Positions 7,760 to 11,493 of a DNA stretch of 11,493 nucleotides are shown piece after piece. The stretch's first letter is position 1; each line of letters begins with the position of its first letter. The position numbers and the translations under genes are program-made. The notes beneath the pieces were generated by a model. It ran no database searches, was not told the DNA's origin, and worked only from the letters and a program-made list of their open reading frames with translations. The DNA comes from Syntrophorhabdus sp. (lineage in GTDB: Bacteria > Desulfobacterota > BSN033 > UBA1163): assembly GCA_020724025.1 (NCBI GenBank), contig DYHU01000073.1, positions 2,550 to 14,042 of the forward strand, read 5' to 3'.

Positions 7760-9045
7760 ATGAATTATATTGAGAAATTCAGGCGTTATTATCACAAAGT
7801 TCGAAAAGTTGTTCCTGCATTGAGGGGTACCAGTATCTCAAGCCTAAGAATAGAATATCAAAACAAAAACCTGTATACCGAAATGAAAACTCCAGCCCGT
7901 GATCAAACGGTTCGACTTGTAGCCCTCATGCGGCGATTCTTCGATTCTTAAATACAAATGATGATTTGCACTACAAGAAAATTTGGACATATCTTCTGGA
8001 TAGTTTGGGGCATCTGATTCCGAACGAGGTTGTGGAGGAAATCAATAATAGAATTGAAAGAATGAAAAGAGGACAAATCCAGTTCAAAATAAACGATAAA
8101 ATCCTCACTTCAGAAGACATTTATAATCTAATTTCGGAAGGAGGCTACTTCAATGACAGCAAAGCATTTCACCAAAAATTAGACGACATCTCAAAAATTC
8201 CGACAATTAAATCATTTTTCTGGCATCAATTCTTAGCATATACATTGGATGGGTTTTATCTGGTCTCCAGGCTTTTTGACGTAATTAAATTAATTGAAAT
8301 GAGCCAGGAATTTAAGGTCTCCAATCGTGAATCCCTGAATTATTGTATTTACTGCCTGAGAAAATCACCGCCCTTCAATTCTGAAGAACACATTATCCCG
8401 GAGGCCTTCGGGAATGAAGAGTTAATCTTGCCCAGAGGATATGTTTGTGATAAGTGCAACAATGGAGTTCTTGCGCGATTAGACAACTTTTTATTGGATT
8501 TGGAGCCAATCTCTTTCCTCCGTGTCATATACAGCCCATATACAAAAGCTGGGAAATTGCCTAACGCAAGCTATCGGAATATTTCCATAAAGAAAACTGA
8601 TCCCAGAAATATTGTTCTTACAGCAAAGGATAAAAGTGGTTGGCTAAAGAATTTAAAGGAAATGGATGATGGCCAGATTTCATTTTCGATCAACATTAAG
8701 GGGAAAAAATTTGATCCTAAAATGATTGGGCGCACACTATATAAAATTGCTCTTGGAACAGTTGCATATGATCAAAGACTTGAAGTAGCACATGATCCTA
8801 AATTTGATATGGCCAGAGCCTTCATTTTGAAAGGAGATAGTTTCCCGAATAACCTCTTAATATTAAGCGAGGGTAAACCAAAGCCGGACATCACAGTCGA
8901 GCACCAAGAATTGTCAGATGGTACTCCTTTTTTAATCGATATATTTGGGATATTGTTCCTCTTGAATTTACAGCCGCACCCATGTATGGAACTTAACGAA
9001 GATCTCAATCGTGCCGGTTTTAAAGCTTTCCCACTGTACGACTAA
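7760..9045 (+). pseudogene. HNH endonuclease gene split by an 8-bp tandem duplication
   Basis: Two open frames make one gene. The first (7760-7951, 63 codons) ends at TAA just after a tandem duplication of CGATTCTT. The second, in another frame, runs to 9045 with only a TTG (7966) as a start. Removing one copy of the duplication joins them as ...LVALMRRFLNTNDDLHYKKIW..., a 425-residue protein. In restored numbering it has an HNH_5-like zinc nuclease centre: CIYC (C193, C196), EHIIPE (H208), and CDKCNN (C227, C230, N231). The parts on either side, about 190 residues each, are not recognised; FFWHQFLAYTLDGFYLV in the N-terminal part is hydrophobic but not a clear membrane span. Its place right after the restriction-modification gene suggests a defence role. 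As sequenced it is probably inactive, unless the long second frame is translated alone from TTG or the repeat switches length. An assembly error is also possible. Confidence 0.8.
7934..7949. repeat. 8-bp tandem duplication causing a frameshift
   Basis: CGATTCTT occurs twice back to back (7934-7941 and 7942-7949). Because 8 is not a multiple of 3, the extra copy shifts the frame and brings TAA at 7949-7951 into phase. Losing one copy restores a 425-codon HNH gene. Confidence 0.9.
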
Positions 9046-9066
9046 GAATATAATAGGGTCAGCCAC

Positions 9067-9095
9067 TGGGGTCAGCCCTTGACAATGGACAAAAC
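9067..9095. repeat. 29-bp direct repeat, copy 1 (GGGGTCAG...TTGACA...)
   Basis: These 29 bases are identical to 9849-9877. The copy begins with TGGGGTCAGCCC and ends with GGACAAAAC. A shorter GGGTCAGCC lies 13 bases before its own match (9056-9064). It follows the HNH stop codon by 21 bases and lies upstream of the GIY-YIG gene. Confidence 0.9.
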
Positions 9096-9249
9096 AAATT
9101 ACTGGGTGTCTAATGGCTTGTGGCTCATAGCTAACCAATAGTGGACAATATCCTTTTCTTGGCCCTTGGATTTAACAATTGGCCGTCTCAATTTAAATTT
9201 CTCTTTCAATTAACCTCACACACAAGAGAGGGTAGAAAGGAGATAGGAA

Positions 9250-9714
9250 ATGGAAAAATTGTGGACAGATTGGAAGAAGTTTTTGATTGAAGAATTATCA
9301 GAAATTCCTGTAAAGGAAGGAGTGTATCAGCTTCGATGTGTAGATAAGGCTGGTTTACCCATAAAGGTTTCAAGATTAACAGGGGATGATTCAGAAGGGA
9401 TCATATATATTGGAAGTTCGACCAATTTGAAGATAAGGATCAAAGGGTTTTGGAAAACGATTCAAAATCGAGATATTAGTAGACATGCGGCAGGGTGGAC
9501 ATTCTGTAGCTTCGGATATGATTCTATTTTTCGTCCAGATATGCTTCAATTTAGATACAAGGTTACGAAAAGCATAACTACATCCGAATTTGATCTCATG
9601 ATAGATTACCGGAAACGATTTATGGACCTTCCTCCATTAAATTCAAATCGTCCAACCTATCCGAGAGATTGGAAAAACAGAATGCAAAAAGTATTTGGAA
9701 AGAAGCCACTTTAG
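9250..9714 (+). CDS. GIY-YIG family nuclease, small stand-alone protein
   Basis: This 154-residue protein shows the GIY-YIG nuclease pattern in order: GVYQL (G24-V25-Y26), IIYIGSSTNLKIRI (Y53-I54-G55, catalytic-type R63), a helix SEFDLMIDY whose E113 fits the metal-binding glutamate, and PPLNSNRP (N131/N133) at the usual closing position. The fold cuts nucleic acid using one metal ion. No extra DNA-binding domain is seen, so the target cannot be named; restriction, repair and homing roles are all possible. The ATG at 9250 has AAGGAG 7 bases upstream. It stands alone, 204 bases after the HNH gene, and is bracketed by two identical 29-bp repeats, which suggests it arrived as a unit. It is intact. 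Confidence 0.85.
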   Translation: MEKLWTDWKKFLIEELSEIPVKEGVYQLRCVDKAGLPIKVSRLTGDDSEGIIYIGSSTNLKIRIKGFWKTIQNRDISRHAAGWTFCSFGYDSIFRPDMLQFRYKVTKSITTSEFDLMIDYRKRFMDLPPLNSNRPTYPRDWKNRMQKVFGKKPL

Positions 9715-9764
9715 AAAGTTTGGGGGTTGGTTCTTTACTTTTGATATTTTCAATTTCCTCCTTT

Positions 9765-9805
9765 CTTGAGACTTGAAACGCAACGACTGGTGATTCAGTC
9801 TCAAG
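9765..9805. repeat. Inverted repeat downstream of the GIY-YIG gene
   Basis: CTTGAGACT (9765-9773) is the exact reverse complement of AGTCTCAAG (9797-9805), with a 23-base loop. No T-run follows. It may be a weak transcript end for the GIY-YIG gene or part of a dispersed repeat. Confidence 0.45.
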
Positions 9806-9848
9806 TCTAAGATTGGGGTCAGAAAGTAATGAAGGGGACAAGGGAAAT

Positions 9849-9877
9849 TGGGGTCAGCCCTTGACAATGGACAAAAC
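9849..9877. repeat. 29-bp direct repeat, copy 2
   Basis: These bases are identical to 9067-9095 and in the same orientation, 782 bases further on. The copy is preceded by another TTGGGGTCAG at 9813-9822. The two copies enclose the GIY-YIG gene and its upstream region. Confidence 0.9.
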
Positions 9878-9950
9878 TAAAATCGTTGGGAAAAGGGGAC
9901 GGGTATCATTTTAGCTCTTTATAAAAACTTATCTAATCCCCTTTCCTCCC

Positions 9951-10062
9951 CCTCCTTCGACAAGCTCAGGATGGTGAGCATGTCGAACCATTTGTCAAAA
10001 GGGGGAATCCCGCCTTTCGCGGGACTCCTCCCTTTGGCAAAGGGAGGTGGGGAGGGATTTTA
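9951..10062. repeat. Composite palindromic repeat block A
   Basis: This block contains the common dispersed motif CTTCGACAAGCTCAGGATGG (9955 onward). An inverted repeat around CCCGC/ctttc/GCGGG follows (about 10008-10023). Then comes a perfect 21-bp palindrome with arms CCTCCCTTTG and CAAAGGGAGG around one G (10027-10047). Its last part, 10036-10062, recurs with two mismatches at 10329-10355. Confidence 0.75.
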
Positions 10063-10295
10063 AAAGGTTTATTTTAAACCGCCAAATTGATACGGGGACG
10101 GATTTATTTAGACCCATGGGTTTGAGGAACCTTAAAATAACGAAAAATCCATTTAATCCTTTCTATATTTGGTGTAGAATTATTAAGAGTCTCAAAATTG
10201 AATTGACATGTTCAACAAAATCTCCCCTTGCCTTTGCCCTCCGGGCCAGAGCCCTCCAGAGCCCTATGGGCAGGCGGCCAAAGAGGGGTATTTTC

Positions 10296-10355
10296 CCTCC
10301 CTTTGGTATCTTTTCCCTGCCGGAAGCAGGCAAAGGGAGGTAAGGAGGGATTTTA
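10296..10355. repeat. Palindromic repeat block B, related to block A
   Basis: CCTCCCTTTG (10296-10305) pairs with CAAAGGGAGG (10331-10340). Inside, CCTGC/cggaa/GCAGG (10316-10330) forms a second hairpin abutting the right arm. The tail at 10329-10355 matches block A at 10036-10062 except for two bases. It lies 60 bases upstream of the DUF433 gene. Confidence 0.75.
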
Positions 10356-10415
10356 TAAAACAATGTCGTTATTATTATGAGACTGTTAATAAATTGAGAA
10401 TGTAGGAGGTTTGAA

Positions 10416-10664
10416 ATGACTAAAAAAGAACTCCTTTCAAGAATTTCTATTGATCCTAACATTTGCTTTGGCAAGCCATGTATTCGCGGACACCGCATAT
10501 GGGTTTCCCTCGTCCTCGACTTTCTTGCAAGCGGAATGACCTCACAGGAAATCCTTAAACAGTATCCGGGATTAGAAGAAGCCGACATTCTCGCCTGTAT
10601 TGCCTACGGGGCAGAGATGGCACGCGAACGCTATGTTGAAATTCCACATGAGGCCGAAACATGA
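10416..10664 (+). CDS. DUF433 domain protein (likely antitoxin)
   Basis: This 82-residue protein matches the DUF433 pattern closely: ISIDPNICFGKPCIRGHRIWVSLVLDFLASGMTSQEILKQYPGLEEADILACIAYGAE. DUF433 proteins are small winged-helix-like proteins usually encoded directly before a DUF5615 (PIN-like, Mut7-C-related) protein and regarded as the antitoxin of that pair. Here the next frame starts with a 4-base ATGA overlap (10661-10664), the expected arrangement, but that partner is reduced to fragments. The ATG at 10416 has a strong AGGAGGT 5 bases upstream. No clear promoter was found in the 60 bases between it and the repeat block. Confidence 0.92.
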   Translation: MTKKELLSRISIDPNICFGKPCIRGHRIWVSLVLDFLASGMTSQEILKQYPGLEEADILACIAYGAEMARERYVEIPHEAET

Positions 10665-10762
10665 AGTTGAAGCTGGATGAGAACCTGTTGAAGGGCGAGA
10701 GGGACGTCCATACAATTATAAAATCCCCAGATGTTTTTACCGGCACGCTCCTCCTTCGATGA
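10661..10762 (+). pseudogene. Decayed DUF5615 (PIN-like) toxin partner of the DUF433 gene
   Basis: The frame opens with MKLKLDENL, the hallmark start of DUF5615 proteins with the first catalytic-type Asp, but stops after 33 codons; the family usually has about 110-120 residues. GERDVHTI resembles the normal GHDVxTV strand, and FTGTLLLR resembles the later GIIVLR strand, so central pieces seem to be missing. In another frame DEERVKVRF (10758-10784) resembles the usual C-terminal end, implying a further shift. The overlap with the DUF433 stop (ATGA) fixes the original operon. This assignment rests on family patterns from memory and the product should be non-functional. Confidence 0.65.
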
Positions 10763-10837
10763 GGAAAGAGTGAAAGTGAGGTTTAGATATTTGCCCTTGT
10801 GGGGAGTGAGATAGAGACCCGCATAACACAAAAATTA

Positions 10838-10866
10838 TTGACGGTCAAAGTCATTTAAGATATTCT
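10838..10866 (+). promoter_or_regulatory. Candidate promoter for the last two genes
   Basis: TTGACG (10838-10843), 17 bases, then TATTCT (10861-10866) fit sigma-70 at 9 of 12 positions. Transcription would start near 10873, only a few bases from the ATG at 10876. The message would then be nearly leaderless, or the real start is an internal ATG at 10900. A TATAAT at 10872-10877 overlaps that ATG but lacks a good -35. Confidence 0.35.
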
Positions 10867-10875
10867 TGAAATATA

Positions 10876-11190
10876 ATGATAAAAAAGACCTACATTTACA
10901 TGCTTTCAGATAAGGACAGAAAAAGGCATGAACATACTATTGACAAAGGAAGGGTAATTGGTTTTGTTGTTCAATATGAGGTTTTGATTAAAAATGAATG
11001 GAACCCCGTCGTTCGATATGACACTGCTCATGGTGTTGCTCATAAAGATTTAATCAACCCTGACGGTAGTAAGGAAAAAATATTTTTAGGTGCAGCAGAT
11101 TTAAATGAGGCGTTGTCCTTAGCTGATAAAGATGTAAATGAAAATTGGGAAAGGTATAAAGACAGATATTTCAGGAGGATCAAAACATGA
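10876..11190 (+). CDS. Small conserved protein, DUF7718-like
   Basis: This 104-residue soluble protein is of unknown function. The conserved core is GRVIGFVVQYEVLIKNEWNPVVRYDTAHGVAHKDLINPDGS, which I associate with a family often found next to DUF5647 proteins (recently DUF7718; the name is from memory). The HEHT near the start and the AHGVAHKD segment give several histidines and acids that could be catalytic or metal-binding, but no known active site is recognised. No ribosome binding site precedes the ATG at 10876; an internal ATG at 10900 (residue 9) is a possible true start. The stop overlaps the next start by 4 bases (ATGA, 11187-11190), so the two are almost surely co-translated. A toxin-antitoxin-like pair is a guess from this arrangement. 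Confidence 0.8.
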   Translation: MIKKTYIYMLSDKDRKRHEHTIDKGRVIGFVVQYEVLIKNEWNPVVRYDTAHGVAHKDLINPDGSKEKIFLGAADLNEALSLADKDVNENWERYKDRYFRRIKT

Positions 11191-11447
11191 CAAGAGAAGA
11201 GTCATTTAAAAAGAATCAGCAACTTTCCACTGAATTTGAATTATATCTACTGGAGCATCCTGAAATAGAAGAGAAGATCCCTGATAATGCCATGATCGTA
11301 TTAGTGCCTGATTATGATAAAGAACTTGCAGAAAAAAATATTGAACTTGCTGAAGCCAACAAAGAGCCGGGGCAGACCATAGTCTATGTCAGAGTTGAGA
11401 AACTAAGGGCTTCAAGGATTGAGGGACTAACACTTCAGATGGCATGA
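11187..11447 (+). CDS. DUF5647 family protein
   Basis: This 86-residue acidic protein has the pattern MTREESFKKNQQLSTEFELYLLEHPEIEEKIPDNAMIVLVPDYDKEL followed by EPGQTIVYVRVEKL, which matches DUF5647 as I know it. Family function is unknown. It has no signal peptide or membrane segment. A good AGGAGG lies 8 bases before the ATG, inside the end of the preceding gene, and the two genes overlap by 4 bases. The tight coupling suggests that the two products act together. It is followed within 32 bases by a GGGGTC repeat fragment. Confidence 0.85.
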   Translation: MTREESFKKNQQLSTEFELYLLEHPEIEEKIPDNAMIVLVPDYDKELAEKNIELAEANKEPGQTIVYVRVEKLRASRIEGLTLQMA

Positions 11448-11477
11448 CGAAAGCAATTGAAACAATTGGAATAGACA

Positions 11478-11493
11478 ATTGGGGTCTGGCTTG
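11478..11493. repeat. GGGGTC repeat fragment at window end
   Basis: The last 16 bases, ATTGGGGTCTGGCTTG, resemble the start of the 29-bp repeats (TTGGGGTCAGCCCTTG), with differences after GGGGTC, and are cut by the window edge. Three CAATTG words (within 11458-11482) precede it. It lies just behind the DUF5647 gene, as the other copies lie behind other accessory genes. Confidence 0.5.

Larger units (their letters stand above)
9715..10415. other. Repeat-rich region without a gene
   Basis: About 700 bases hold no convincing gene; the open frames seen here run across palindromes. Contents in order: an inverted repeat (9765-9805), a lone TTGGGGTCAG (9813-9822), the second 29-bp repeat (9849-9877), GGGGACGG motifs at 9895-9902 and 10094-10101, and two palindromic blocks (9951-10062 and 10296-10355). 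GGGGTCAG and GGGGACGG motifs are, as I recall, common near REP-associated tyrosine transposases in related genomes, but no transposase gene lies in this window. The last 20 bases carry the AGGAGGT ribosome binding site of the DUF433 gene. Confidence 0.7.

Noticed and set aside
9061..9130. Promoter from TTGACA inside the 29-bp repeats
   Set aside because: The TTGACA is an exact -35 word in both copies, but neither copy has an acceptable -10 box at 16-18 bases.
9620..9867. Two overlapping minus-strand frames of about 73 codons
   Set aside because: They lie antisense to the end of the GIY-YIG gene and across repeats, and show no domain or ribosome binding site support.
9067..9877. Two-copy CRISPR array
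   Set aside because: There are only two 29-bp repeats 782 bases apart with a gene between them, and no spacers or cas genes.
10163..10588. 141-codon open frame on the minus strand
   Set aside because: It runs through palindromic block B and antisense to the DUF433 gene; the peptide is made of repeat translations.

Overview
The window looks like a chromosomal segment from a Deltaproteobacterium-type (Desulfobacterota) anaerobe or a relative. This is an inference from three things: the style of the two core genes, a phenylacetate-CoA-ligase-like protein with an SPGP-type loop, and the dense intergenic palindromes of the 'VIPAKAGIQ' kind. No rRNA, tRNA or CRISPR array is visible, so taxonomy cannot be fixed from this sequence alone.

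Layout. Positions 1-4046 are ordinary core genome on the minus strand: a phenylacetate-CoA-ligase family protein (its last two bases may be the start of the stop codon) and the primosomal helicase PriA. A 345-base spacer between them holds inverted and palindromic repeats. From about 4090 the character changes to plus-strand, more AT-rich, accessory DNA. In order it contains a palindromic repeat element and a solitary MNT-type nucleotidyltransferase. A 974-residue single-chain restriction-modification enzyme (Type IIG / Eco57I-like) follows behind a near-consensus promoter. Next comes an HNH endonuclease gene split by an exact 8-bp tandem duplication, then a small GIY-YIG nuclease. About 700 bases of repeats without a gene lead to a DUF433 antitoxin gene overlapping the decayed remains of its likely DUF5615 toxin. 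The window ends with a tightly overlapping pair of small conserved proteins (DUF7718-like and DUF5647-like).

How the parts fit. The 4303-9714 stretch reads as a small defence island with three nuclease folds in a row: PD-(D/E)xK within the Type IIG enzyme, HNH, and GIY-YIG. The 10416-11447 stretch reads as toxin-antitoxin-like baggage. A GGGGTCAG-type motif recurs just behind the HNH gene, behind the GIY-YIG gene and behind the last gene. Two of its copies are part of an exact 29-bp direct repeat that brackets the GIY-YIG gene, which suggests the island was built in pieces around a dispersed repeat. The clearest new observations are the 8-bp duplication that splits (or switches) the HNH gene, the repeat-bracketed GIY-YIG gene, and the Type IIG-HNH gene pairing.
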